Part shown: in pieces, positions 1 to 8,004 of the stretch
How the letters are laid out: every line of letters begins with the position of its first letter
How positions within the stretch are numbered: the first letter of the stretch is position 1
NCBI GenBank assembly: GCA_007859745.1
Contig: SMLU01000001.1
Coordinates: forward strand, 1,116,001-1,180,000
Source: Phycisphaerae bacterium RAS1
GTDB taxonomy: Bacteria > Planctomycetota > Phycisphaerae > UBA1845 > Fen-1342
Reading direction: 5' to 3'
Length of the DNA stretch: 64,000 nucleotides
Notes under the pieces: model-generated
What the model was told of the DNA's origin: nothing
What the model saw: only the letters and a program-made list of their open reading frames with translations
Database searches by the model: none
Program-made: the position numbers and the translations under genes

Positions 1-44
1 CGGCGATTCTCGTACAACAATTGTGCGCAACGTGCAGCGTGCAG

Positions 45-797
45 CTACGGCGTGCTCCTCATGCCGCCGAACATACCGCTACCCGAGAATAACCCGCCCA
101 TCATCCCCGCGGTGGACGTGCCGGCACCGTTTCCATGGGAGTTCATGCCGTTCTGGCCCATGTGGCTCTGCATCGCGCTCGTGACCGCGACGAACTCCTG
201 CGTGTCGCCATCCTGATCGAGATCATTCGTGTCCTGCATCAACGTGCAGGAAAAGTCGCCGCCGCAGTCGAAATCCGAGTTCAGGAACCCCGGCACGCAG
301 AAACGGTTGTCGATTTCCGTACCGTCGCCCATGTGGGCGGCCATCTGTCCGACATTGGTGAGGCTGCCCATGCCGACCATCTCCGCGCAGGGCATCTGGA
401 AGTCCACGGACTCGCCGGGGCCTACGACGACCTCCTGCGTCTGCTCTTGCACGCCATCGGGACTCGAAATGAACGCAAAATGGAACGTGCATGGCTGCCC
501 GGTCTGGTTGGCAAGCTCCATCGTCATCATGCCACCGTCCTGCGCGAGATACTCCGTGCCGTGGAAGCCCATGTGGTCATCCATGTGGCCGCTGAATCCG
601 TTCATCATCGCGCCGCCGAAGCCGTCTGCCCCGCCGATGTTGGCCGCAACGGATTCAGCTTTTGCAGCGACTTCAGCCGCTACACCCGTGGGTTCCTGGT
701 TCCCGAAAATGTCAGTCAACCCGCCGGGAACACAGCCGGCCAATCCTGCTGCCAAGGAAACGACGCCCATCGTCGGCCACATGAGCTTGCGAGACAT
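45..797 (-). CDS. Met/His-rich exported lipoprotein
   Basis: No family recognised. The 250-residue product starts with a short basic segment, a hydrophobic stretch and a lipobox (LAGC, Cys about 22), so it should be a lipoprotein anchored outside the cytoplasm. The mature part is very rich in Met, His and Gly, especially around residues 60-90 and in the last 45 residues, and has four to five scattered Cys. This composition fits binding of soft metals such as copper or silver, which is inference. It is the last gene of a minus-strand run devoted to metal efflux, which supports the idea. The middle (residues 90-140) looks like a small beta domain. The start ATG at 797 precedes the signal sequence directly. 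Confidence 0.75.
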   Translation of the reverse strand: MSRKLMWPTMGVVSLAAGLAGCVPGGLTDIFGNQEPTGVAAEVAAKAESVAANIGGADGFGGAMMNGFSGHMDDHMGFHGTEYLAQDGGMMTMELANQTGQPCTFHFAFISSPDGVQEQTQEVVVGPGESVDFQMPCAEMVGMGSLTNVGQMAAHMGDGTEIDNRFCVPGFLNSDFDCGGDFSCTLMQDTNDLDQDGDTQEFVAVTSAMQSHMGQNGMNSHGNGAGTSTAGMMGGLFSGSGMFGGMRSTP

Positions 798-877
798 GCT
801 TGGATTCTCCTGTGTAAGTTCTGTAGTCTTAAGCGTTTACGATTGGCCGCCGGTCGCATCGCGACCGCCGCCTCCAC

Positions 878-1408
878 TCAGTTGTTTCCGGCAAGTTGTG
901 CGCCAACGGAAACGCCAGATCTGGGGAGTCCCCCCAGACATCGGTTCCGCTGCCGGGCGGGAACGCGGCCTTCGGCGTGAAGCAGTCGAAGGCGCCGCGC
1001 GGGGACCGGGTGCGATCCGTCGCCGTTAGCACCTGCGGCTCTTCCCCGAACGAGGTGGCGCAACGTAACGTCACAGACCGCTCGTCTCACGTCACGCTCG
1101 CTGGCGGGCCAACGCAGAATCGCGCCTGCACCCAGTCGGTGCAATAGTTCGGCTTCGTCGCGCGCACCGCGGTCCAGGAGTGCGACCGTCCCGCTAGAGA
1201 TTCGATGGGTCTGAAGCCACTTCAGTAGGGCGATGGCGAAGCCGTCCATTCCCGCGGTTTTCACGAGGATCGCATCGAACTCCTGATGTCGGAGCAGGCG
1301 GCACGCTCCGAAAAAGCTCCCGATGGCGACCGATTCGAAGCGGCCAACGAACAAGTCGTAGAGCCGACGCCGTGACGCGCTTTCGCGGTCCAAGATGAGG
1401 AGGGTCAT
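878..1408 (-). CDS. degenerate response-regulator receiver protein
   Basis: The first 115 residues read as a CheY-like receiver: a beta strand ending in ILDRE at the N-terminus, a central DAILVKT strand where the phospho-acceptor Asp would normally lie, and a late ILRWP strand corresponding to the usual K-P region. The acceptor position is not a clear Asp, so phosphorylation is doubtful. I chose ATG 1408 because GGAGG lies 8-12 bases upstream; a longer reading would overlap the methyltransferase. The last 60 residues are Arg-rich and unlike a protein domain, whereas another frame (1074-829, GTG start) reads more naturally, suggesting a frameshift near 1070. It follows the methyltransferase in the metal-region run. 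Confidence 0.55.
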   Translation of the reverse strand: MTLLILDRESASRRRLYDLFVGRFESVAIGSFFGACRLLRHQEFDAILVKTAGMDGFAIALLKWLQTHRISSGTVALLDRGARDEAELLHRLGAGAILRWPASERDVRRAVCDVTLRHLVRGRAAGANGDGSHPVPARRLRLLHAEGRVPARQRNRCLGGLPRSGVSVGAQLAGNN

Positions 1409-1476
1409 GAGAATAACCTCCAAGGGGGCGCTCGCGTTCCCAAGATCGGACCAGTTGGTCACGCTTCGTTGGGAGT

Positions 1477-2145
1477 TCACGAGTGTCTGACTCTCAGTTC
1501 TTTAGATGCGCGCCGTGGCTCCGTCCTTCCCACGAACCCGGGTGGGTCGGCGCGAATTTCCTCTCTCACGGCGCGAATGGCGAGGATGATGTCCAAGTAT
1601 GCGCTCTGCACGCGCGTGATGCGAAAGCCTGCCAACTGCACGTTGCGCAGCGTGTCGCGGTTCATCTCGGTGCCGCTCCATCGCGTCCACAGCGTCATCA
1701 AATCCAAGACGAGACCCAAGACGGGGTTGCGGCTGCGCACGTGCTCAAACATCAGGAGCTGGCCGCCGGGCCGTAGAACCCGGTGAATCTCGCTCAGCGC
1801 ACGACGGGGATCAGGCACCGAGCACATCGTGCAGGACGTCACGACGGTGTCGAAGTAGTCGTCGGGAAACTCCAGCTCCTGCGCGTCCATTCGCGTAAGT
1901 TCGAGCCTTCCCCGGTAGCGCTCAGCGCGAGGTCTCGCGCGCCGCAGCATCTCCTCGCTGATGTCGATGGCGATGATCTCGCGGTCGGGCGGGAAGTGTT
2001 GGATATCGACGCCCGTGCCGACCGCTTCGAAGAGCACGCGACCGGACATGTCCCGAAACAGGGCGGCCTTGTGCGGCCCGCGGCGAAGCTGCGAGCCCTC
2101 GCACACGTCGTAGAACCTCGCCCGCAGATCCCAGATTCGCGACAT
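1477..2145 (-). CDS. class I SAM-dependent methyltransferase
   Basis: This 222-residue protein has the UbiE/Methyltransf_11 layout. A motif I-like segment (VGTGVDIQHF) lies around residues 43-52 and an acidic strand end (IAIDIS) around residue 60. FPDDYFDTVV (residues about 93-102) and the HRVLRPGG loop (about 121-128) follow. The substrate cannot be told; UbiE/phospholipid-type small lipids or arsenic are possibilities in this family, but the triple-Cys pattern of ArsM is not evident. It starts 6 bases after the stop of the upstream membrane-protein gene, so the two are probably co-transcribed. Its place at the end of a metal-efflux run suggests a stress role, which is inference. Confidence 0.82.
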   Translation of the reverse strand: MSRIWDLRARFYDVCEGSQLRRGPHKAALFRDMSGRVLFEAVGTGVDIQHFPPDREIIAIDISEEMLRRARPRAERYRGRLELTRMDAQELEFPDDYFDTVVTSCTMCSVPDPRRALSEIHRVLRPGGQLLMFEHVRSRNPVLGLVLDLMTLWTRWSGTEMNRDTLRNVQLAGFRITRVQSAYLDIILAIRAVREEIRADPPGFVGRTEPRRASKELRVRHS

Positions 2146-2151
2146 AGCCGG

Positions 2152-2583
2152 TCACCCACTCGGAAAGCTCGCGGCAAACCGCCGGCGTGACGCCCGGCCA
2201 TAAGCCGCGACGAAGAAGAACATTCCCAGCCCCGACGCCGCACCGAGAACGCAAGCCATCCGCGGGCCGGGTTCGCATCCGACTGCGTGCAGCCCGCAGA
2301 CGAACATGGGACTGATCATCGCGATCATCATCGAGGGGACCATGCTCTCGATAGAGCCGAGCAGCGGCGCCACAAGCAGCGCAAGCAGCGTCTGGACGAT
2401 CATCGCGAGCACCATGCCCGCGAGTAGCGACAGCAGAAAGCCCCATCCCCACTCGTGGGCAAGGTGCATGGTCAGCGTGGCGAGCACGCCGACGACGGCG
2501 AAAAAGCAGGCGTCGCCGACCAGGAACAGCGTCGATCGCACACGCCCCGTCAGGTCGCCGGGCCGTAATTCTCGCGAGCTCAC
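2152..2583 (-). CDS. small integral membrane protein, four helices
   Basis: No family recognised. The 143-residue product has about four hydrophobic segments (residues about 18-40, 47-68, 76-97 and 108-128) and a basic C-terminus, so it should be an inner membrane protein. One Cys is in the first helix, two more flank the loop after the third helix and a fourth follows at the start of the last helix; a few Met residues are in the helices. It sits between the matrixin-like gene and the methyltransferase on the same strand with short gaps (39 and 6 bases), pointing to one transcript. A role in metal or envelope stress is possible but nothing in the protein itself shows it. Confidence 0.65.
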   Translation of the reverse strand: MSSRELRPGDLTGRVRSTLFLVGDACFFAVVGVLATLTMHLAHEWGWGFLLSLLAGMVLAMIVQTLLALLVAPLLGSIESMVPSMMIAMISPMFVCGLHAVGCEPGPRMACVLGAASGLGMFFFVAAYGRASRRRFAASFPSG

Positions 2584-2622
2584 TTGGCCTCTTCCGTTCC
2601 GGGGGCTGCAACGTTTCCGGCG

Positions 2623-3702
2623 TTACCGCACCCGGCGGCGCGGTACGATCGGAACGAACTCGTCCTGCGTGTACAACCACGCCAGCGCGGACAGATCGCG
2701 CTGCGTAACCTGAACGAACTCCAAGGGTTCATGGTTTCGATACTCGTCGGGTGCGTGCTGGTGCGGCCCCATCATGTCGTTCCCATCCTGCGAGTGTCCG
2801 AGACCCAGAAGATGGCCGAGTTCCTGGAGCAAGTCCTCGGCAATCATCGCTTCGGGCCGATTTCCGGACGAACGCTGCATAACCACGCCGTCGGCGACGA
2901 CCGGGCTGCCTCGAATGAGTCGTGCTTGGCCCAGCACGTCACCGCCAAGCCCATCGCCGGACCAGTCGATGGTGATGTCGGCCTGACGCGAGTCGGTGAC
3001 AAGCGCAAAGAAGGGCGGGAGCTTCACTCCGCCGGCTGCCTGATTCCAAACGGTGAGTGCCCGTGCCGCAATTCGGGCCAGCGATTCCGCCTCCTGCGGC
3101 GTCGCGTCGGATAAGTCCGCGTGATTGGAATACACGCGCAGCGGGAGATCGGTGAGCCGGAGACGCACCAGCCGGCCCGGGACGATCTCCCACATTTCAA
3201 ACCCGGCGGGACGTGCGGCCTTGACGCCTCGCGGAGAGAATGTGGCAATGACAGGCACTTCGGCGTACCCGAGCCGTCGGCCGCTCGCTGCGTCCCAGGC
3301 CTCGACGCCGATGGCGTCCTGAAATGTACCCGGCCGTCCCTCGCGCTTAAGCGCGTACACGGCAAAGATGTCGCGCGTGTCGCCTGTCGTGTTCAGGACT
3401 CCGCTCGGCGGCCCGTCGAGATCGCCCGGCAGGCCATCTTCGCGGTGAAAGCGTACGATGGGCTCTCCGGGCTGATGAAGATGCGTGCGGTAGCGAATAT
3501 CACGCCCGAGGCGATTCAGAATTGTCAGTTCGGCGTGATCTGAGCCCTCGTCACCCAGGGCGCAGCGAAGACTGATCGTCCTCCCGTCGGCACGCACGCC
3601 GCCTGAATCTACGACGACGGTCTGACCCAGAACCGCGTTCGGCGCGACAACAAAGAGGATGACGATGGCCGCGCCGATTCCGATCGACAGTCTGCAAAAC
3701 AT
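2623..3702 (-). CDS. exported matrixin-like (M10-type) protein with altered zinc motif
   Basis: A hydrophobic N-terminal signal or anchor (residues 3-25) is followed by about 150 residues of beta-rich sequence and then a C-terminal half resembling matrixin metalloproteases. The zinc motif reads QELGHLLGLGH where the family has HExxHxxGxxH, so the first His ligand is Gln (about residue 293), while the Glu and the other two His are kept. A Met-turn candidate (NDMMG) follows about ten residues later. It may therefore be inactive or bind zinc differently. ATG 3702 is preferred because a GAGG sequence lies about 8 bases upstream; GTG 3714 is the alternative. It lies downstream of the outer membrane efflux gene. 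Confidence 0.72.
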   Translation of the reverse strand: MFCRLSIGIGAAIVILFVVAPNAVLGQTVVVDSGGVRADGRTISLRCALGDEGSDHAELTILNRLGRDIRYRTHLHQPGEPIVRFHREDGLPGDLDGPPSGVLNTTGDTRDIFAVYALKREGRPGTFQDAIGVEAWDAASGRRLGYAEVPVIATFSPRGVKAARPAGFEMWEIVPGRLVRLRLTDLPLRVYSNHADLSDATPQEAESLARIAARALTVWNQAAGGVKLPPFFALVTDSRQADITIDWSGDGLGGDVLGQARLIRGSPVVADGVVMQRSSGNRPEAMIAEDLLQELGHLLGLGHSQDGNDMMGPHQHAPDEYRNHEPLEFVQVTQRDLSALAWLYTQDEFVPIVPRRRVR

Positions 3703-3729
3703 ACGACACCTCACGGGATTCCAGGGCTC

Positions 3730-3942
3730 CTAGAGCAACCACGCGGCCAGCGCTTGCCGGGCGAAGTCCGCGACAAAAGTCTTGAGCTGATCGACGAGAC
3801 CGGCGGTCGAGCCGTCCGTTGTTTCCCGCACTACGTCACAGCCCGCAAGCAACAACGCCAGTGAGAGAAGCGCCGCGAAAACGCGAGCCGATGAATGCGA
3901 CAATCCAACGCCGCGACGGTCATGGTTTGGCTGCAAGGTCAT
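3730..3942 (-). CDS. small lipoprotein (70 aa)
   Basis: The 70-residue product has a hydrophobic segment ending in a lipobox (LLAGC, Cys about 35) and a short amphipathic mature part of about 35 residues, so it should be a tiny lipoprotein. An AAGGAG-like ribosome site lies about 12 bases before ATG 3942. Its start overlaps the end of the TolC-type gene by 23 bases in another frame, which indicates translational coupling. The function is unknown; small lipoproteins of this kind sometimes accompany efflux systems. Confidence 0.6.
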   Translation of the reverse strand: MTLQPNHDRRGVGLSHSSARVFAALLSLALLLAGCDVVRETTDGSTAGLVDQLKTFVADFARQALAAWLL

Positions 3943-5548
3943 ACCCTGGCACTCCTTCCGTCTCCGAGTCGTACCCGTCGGCGCCGCTCGCCCCCGACGC
4001 TGCGCTGATACTCGGTCCGTCGCGCTCGCCGGTTGGCTGCGAGGCGGGTTGGGTTGTTGGCGGATGCGTTTCAAGTTCCGACAGGCGGCCGGCGAGCTGC
4101 CGCTCCAAGTTCGCGGTGCTGATTTCCAGATCGCGCAGCGCAGCGGCATGACCCAAGCGCGTGCGAATCAGCGATTCCTGGGCGAGAAGAACGGTCAGGA
4201 TTGACTCGCGGCCGGCGCGGTAGGCAGTTTCCGAAAGGTCCAGGTTCGACTCCTGCAAGGGCAGCAGCGATTGGCGGAAGACGCGGACGCGGTCCTGGGC
4301 CAGACGCCGCTGCGTCAGCGCCGATCGCACGCTTTCGACGATCCGCTGCTCCACTTCGCGGTAGCGCTCGTGAAGTTCTCGGGCGCGAAACTGGGCCTTG
4401 GCGATTTGCGCCTGGTTCTGGTCGAAGATCGGCAGTGATACCTCCAACGCCGGACCGACGACGGACTCAATCTCCTGACTGCGCTCGATGCGGCGCTGTC
4501 CCGCCGATTCGATCTCCGGCGCGGTCAGTTGCCGGGCAGCGACGGAAGCACGCGCTGTGTCTGCGAGGAGGTTCCGGCCAGGCAAAGCCCGGCGCTCGAA
4601 TCGCTCGCCCATCACGGCGATGCCGAGGCTCTGAATCACGCGCAGGCGCTGTTGCTCGAAGTCGGCCAACGCCGCATCGCGTTCGAAGTCGGCGGCTTGA
4701 AGATCGAGCCGTTGGAGCAGCGCAACTTCGACAAGTTGTGCCTCGGTCAGCATAAGAGCGGGTCGCGGCGGATCGAGACTCATTTCCGTCGGGCGCCACT
4801 GGTCCATGGCGCGGGCGACGCCGAGCAACCGAAGCAGCGTGCGCTGCGTGACCGCGAATTCGCTGCGAAGCGCGAGCAATTCCAAGTCGGTCTCCAGATA
4901 ACGGCTCTGGACCAGGTTCACGTCGAGTTGCGAGGTGCTGCCAGCCCGAAGTCGCGCCTGCGCGATCTCCATCGCCTCGCGCAGAATCTGAAGGTTTTGC
5001 TCCTGAAATCGAATGGCAAGCGTTTGATACTGGAGCGCCGAGTAATTCGCGCGGATGTCGGTCGTGAGGCCGAGCGCCGTATCGGCGACGGAGAGAATTC
5101 GTTGTTGCAACAAGTCGCGAGCTGCTTCCACGCGCCGCGGAATCAGCCAGATCGCGGCGAGATCCTGAGCCAAACCAAACGTCAGCTTGGCGAGCCCGCC
5201 GGCCTCCGGGAATTGCAGCGACACCGCGAGCATCGGGTTCGGCAACAAACCGGCCTGGATTAAATCCGCCTTGGCCTGGCCGATCACCTCAAGGTCGGCG
5301 CGGAGTGATCGATTGTTCTGCAACCCCAACTGGAGCGAGTTGTCGAGAGTCAATACGCCGGAACCGTCAACGACCAGCTCGCCGCCCTCGAACGGCTCCC
5401 GCCAGGACGGGTTTCGCCCGGTAAGTTTCTCGAAGCGCTGCGCCGCCTCCTGAAGCTCTGTGCGGTGGTCGATCTGAGCGCAGCCCGACAGCAGCATCCC
5501 GAGCCACGCGATTGCCACAATTGTTCCACTCGCTGCGTTTCGATTCAT
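3920..5548 (-). CDS. TolC/CusC-type outer membrane efflux lipoprotein
   Basis: Outer membrane factor of an RND-type efflux system, forming the exit duct to the outside. The protein has a signal with lipobox (LLSGC, Cys about 23) and then the two-fold repeated OEP architecture: long alpha-helical, heptad-like segments around residues 130-250 and 360-480. Typical features are LGLQNNRSL near the first helix and TAYRAGRESILTVL in the second repeat. ATG 5548 is chosen because the signal peptide starts there; the open frame upstream is Arg-rich and not protein-like. At 542 residues it is slightly longer than usual, with a polar tail rich in Pro, Ser and Gly. It belongs to the same run as the RND pump at 8005-11310 and adaptor at 12109-13491. 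Confidence 0.9.
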   Translation of the reverse strand: MNRNAASGTIVAIAWLGMLLSGCAQIDHRTELQEAAQRFEKLTGRNPSWREPFEGGELVVDGSGVLTLDNSLQLGLQNNRSLRADLEVIGQAKADLIQAGLLPNPMLAVSLQFPEAGGLAKLTFGLAQDLAAIWLIPRRVEAARDLLQQRILSVADTALGLTTDIRANYSALQYQTLAIRFQEQNLQILREAMEIAQARLRAGSTSQLDVNLVQSRYLETDLELLALRSEFAVTQRTLLRLLGVARAMDQWRPTEMSLDPPRPALMLTEAQLVEVALLQRLDLQAADFERDAALADFEQQRLRVIQSLGIAVMGERFERRALPGRNLLADTARASVAARQLTAPEIESAGQRRIERSQEIESVVGPALEVSLPIFDQNQAQIAKAQFRARELHERYREVEQRIVESVRSALTQRRLAQDRVRVFRQSLLPLQESNLDLSETAYRAGRESILTVLLAQESLIRTRLGHAAALRDLEISTANLERQLAGRLSELETHPPTTQPASQPTGERDGPSISAASGASGADGYDSETEGVPGYDLAAKP

Positions 5549-5651
5549 CGATGTTCTCTCGCCGAGGGAATGTCGGCAACCAAACCCACCACGTCGCCTA
5601 CCCATTGGCGACACTCGGAACGATTGCGACCGCATGATCCGGGCGTCGCGC

Positions 5652-6941
5652 CTACGGCTTCGAGCCATGACCGTGACCCGATTCCCCGCCCGTGCCAGCC
5701 GCGTCGGCCTGGGCCACGTCGAAAGTAAACGGAACGGTGATGATCCTACCTTTGTGCTGGAACTGGCCCCAGCCCTTGTAAAATCCCGCCGCCGGGAAAT
5801 GGGCGTGGAAGACGATGCGCGGTCCTTTGCTGGCCGACGGGCCTTCTTCAAGCGGGTGGCTGTGGACGAACTCCTTCAAATCCTGGCTGATGATGACCAG
5901 ATGTCCCATCGCACCGAGATACGGCTCCAGATCCGTCACGGGCTTTTCGTCCTTCGACAGACTGAACGTCAGTTCTTCCTCCGCTTCGGCGACAAGCTTG
6001 CCGTCGGTCTTGAACTGAACCGTGAATCCGTCGACTGTCTTAGGTTTGTCGCCATCGGTTTTCAGTGCGACACGCGCCGGCGGAGTGCCGTCCACCATGA
6101 TTTCAACAGGCACAACCTGCATGCCGACGCCCTCAGGCGTGAAGTCATGGTAGAGCACGTATTTGCCCGGCCGCGGAAACGCCCATTTCAGAGTGAACGT
6201 CCCGTCTGCGCCAATCTCAGGATGCTCGTGCGCGTACCACGACAGGTCTTCGGACGCCATAAGAAGGTGCAGAATCTTCTCGTGAACGACCTGTAGATTC
6301 TTGACCGTCTTGCCCGCCGGGTCTTTGAGGTGGAACCTCAGCGTCGTCTCGACGCCGGGCTTCAATCCCTTGTTGGGCGTAACCTCCACGGAGAACTTTT
6401 CGTCCGTGATCTGCTTTAGGTGCATGTTGCACTTTGGGCATTCGCCGGGCTTGTCGTAAGTCTTGTCGCCCTCGCATTTCATCGGGCATTGGTAGATTTT
6501 CGGCGCGTAGCGCGAGAGCGTCGCCGTGAGCTTGACCATTTCGTCGTACTCGCGCTGCGTTCCAGCGAGATCGCCGCCATCCGCTGCCTTATCGATAGCG
6601 TCGAACTTTGCCGCGAGCGCACGCCCGGCCTGGTTTACCTCCTTGACGGCGTCCTTCGGTACACCTGAATCGGGCTTCAGGGCGAGCTGGCCGATCTGGT
6701 TGCCGACTTGTTTGATCACGTCGGCCTGTGCGTGAACATCGTCAAGCCCCTTGGATTTGATGAGCTTCTCGATTTCGGCCAGCCGCCGCTCAATCGCCTT
6801 CACGGCTGCGGCGTACGTGGTCGGTATCTTGAATTCGGCTGGCTTGCCGTGTTCGTGTCCGTGTTCCTGAGCGAGTACGGACTGCCAACCGAAGATTGCC
6901 AGGAGCGCGACGATGCCGATACGGAAATCACGTCGTTTCAT
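5652..6941 (-). CDS. exported heavy-metal-binding-domain protein (large paralog)
   Basis: After a signal peptide (residues 1-24) comes a His-rich start (QEHGHEHG), then about 120 residues of helical sequence. A Cys-rich metal-binding domain follows: CPMKCEGDKTY near residue 151 and CPKCNM about 18 residues later, as in the HMBD often attached to CusB. The C-terminal 230 residues hold two beta-sandwich-like stretches with several His pairs (YAHEHPEIG, HSHPLEEG) and end in a Gly/His tail. It is probably a periplasmic metal chaperone or sensor, which is inference from domain and neighbours. The next gene upstream on the same strand (7013-7957) shares the first 170 residues, so the pair arose by tandem duplication. 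Confidence 0.82.
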   Translation of the reverse strand: MKRRDFRIGIVALLAIFGWQSVLAQEHGHEHGKPAEFKIPTTYAAAVKAIERRLAEIEKLIKSKGLDDVHAQADVIKQVGNQIGQLALKPDSGVPKDAVKEVNQAGRALAAKFDAIDKAADGGDLAGTQREYDEMVKLTATLSRYAPKIYQCPMKCEGDKTYDKPGECPKCNMHLKQITDEKFSVEVTPNKGLKPGVETTLRFHLKDPAGKTVKNLQVVHEKILHLLMASEDLSWYAHEHPEIGADGTFTLKWAFPRPGKYVLYHDFTPEGVGMQVVPVEIMVDGTPPARVALKTDGDKPKTVDGFTVQFKTDGKLVAEAEEELTFSLSKDEKPVTDLEPYLGAMGHLVIISQDLKEFVHSHPLEEGPSASKGPRIVFHAHFPAAGFYKGWGQFQHKGRIITVPFTFDVAQADAAGTGGESGHGHGSKP

Positions 6942-7012
6942 GAATGGTCGTCCTCTTTTCCTCTGTTTGTTTACGTCGCGGCGAACGGCATCACACGATG
7001 TCCGGTCACGCG

Positions 7013-7957
7013 CTACGGCTTGTGGCCCTTGTGCTCATCGTCCTTGTGGCCGTCATGCACATCCTTGTCCGCTTTCGTGGGACCATCGAATTCGAACGTG
7101 AACGTCTGCGGTTTTTGCCCGTCCTTGAAATCGACGGAAACCACCGCCGCGAGCGGCGTCTTCGTCGAGGCGTCCGTTTTTCCACTGAGGAACGATTTCG
7201 TTGAGTCTACGGCAACAGCCAACGGCCGAAACTCGGCTTCAGCCGCGCCTTTCTTCCCGATCCGTGCCTGCGCCGCAACGCGATCCGCCGGAATCGGCTT
7301 GGCTTGCGCGTCGCACAGGTAAATGCAGAGCTGACCATCGGCAGACAGCGTCGCTTCAACCTGGTGCTTTCCGTCGGGGGCCGTAACAAGCAGCCCGCCG
7401 TGCGGGCCGTGGCTGGCGACTTCCTTCAGCGCCATGTTGCACTTGGGGCACTTGCCGGGCGCCGCGTAGGTCTTGTCGCCTTCGCACTTCATCGGGCACT
7501 GATACGTCTTCGCGACGTACTTCTGGAGCGTGGCGGTCAATACGACCATCTCGTCGTACACCTTGCGCGTGCCTGCGGCATCGCCCGCATCGCCGGCCTT
7601 GTCGATCGCATCGAACTTCCCGGCCAGCGAGCGGCCGGCCTGGTTCACTTCCTTCACCGCATCCTTCGGCACGCCCGAATCCGGCTTGGCGGCGAGCTCC
7701 CCGACCTTGTTGCCGATCTGCTTGATCACGTCCGCCTCGGCATGCACGTCGTCGAGGTGCTTGGCCTTGATGAGCTGTTCGATGGCGGCCAGGCGACTCT
7801 GAATTTCCTGCACCGCCTGCGAGTACCTGGTTGGCATCGTGAACTTGGCCGGCTTGCCGTGCTCCTGTTCCTTCCCGTGCTCGTGCTGCGCCAGCGCCGT
7901 TGGCACGGTCGCTGTCAGCGCGGCTACGAGCGCGATTCCCATAATTCTCGTACGCAT
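7013..7957 (-). CDS. exported heavy-metal-binding-domain protein (short paralog)
   Basis: This 314-residue protein has a signal peptide ending near ALAQ, a His-rich segment (HEHGKEQEHG) and a helical domain of about 120 residues. A Cys-rich module follows (CPMKCEGDKTY and, 18 residues on, CPKCNM). The C-terminal half is different from its paralog at 5652-6941: a shorter beta domain with one Cys pair-like CIYLC, then a tail with repeated His, Asp and Lys (HDGHKDDEHKGH). ATG 7957 is preceded by AGGAG at a good distance, so the longer reading from 7996 is rejected. It lies 47 bases after the RND pump gene and should be co-expressed with it. Confidence 0.82.
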   Translation of the reverse strand: MRTRIMGIALVAALTATVPTALAQHEHGKEQEHGKPAKFTMPTRYSQAVQEIQSRLAAIEQLIKAKHLDDVHAEADVIKQIGNKVGELAAKPDSGVPKDAVKEVNQAGRSLAGKFDAIDKAGDAGDAAGTRKVYDEMVVLTATLQKYVAKTYQCPMKCEGDKTYAAPGKCPKCNMALKEVASHGPHGGLLVTAPDGKHQVEATLSADGQLCIYLCDAQAKPIPADRVAAQARIGKKGAAEAEFRPLAVAVDSTKSFLSGKTDASTKTPLAAVVSVDFKDGQKPQTFTFEFDGPTKADKDVHDGHKDDEHKGHKP

Positions 7958-8004
7958 GTGATTCTCCTTTTGTCTGACCGATCCCGCGGCTTGCATCCGG
8001 CGAG

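Noticed and set aside
135-980. Long plus-strand frame over the first lipoprotein
   Set aside because: It is an antisense shadow of a GC-rich gene; the minus-strand frame has a signal peptide and lipobox.
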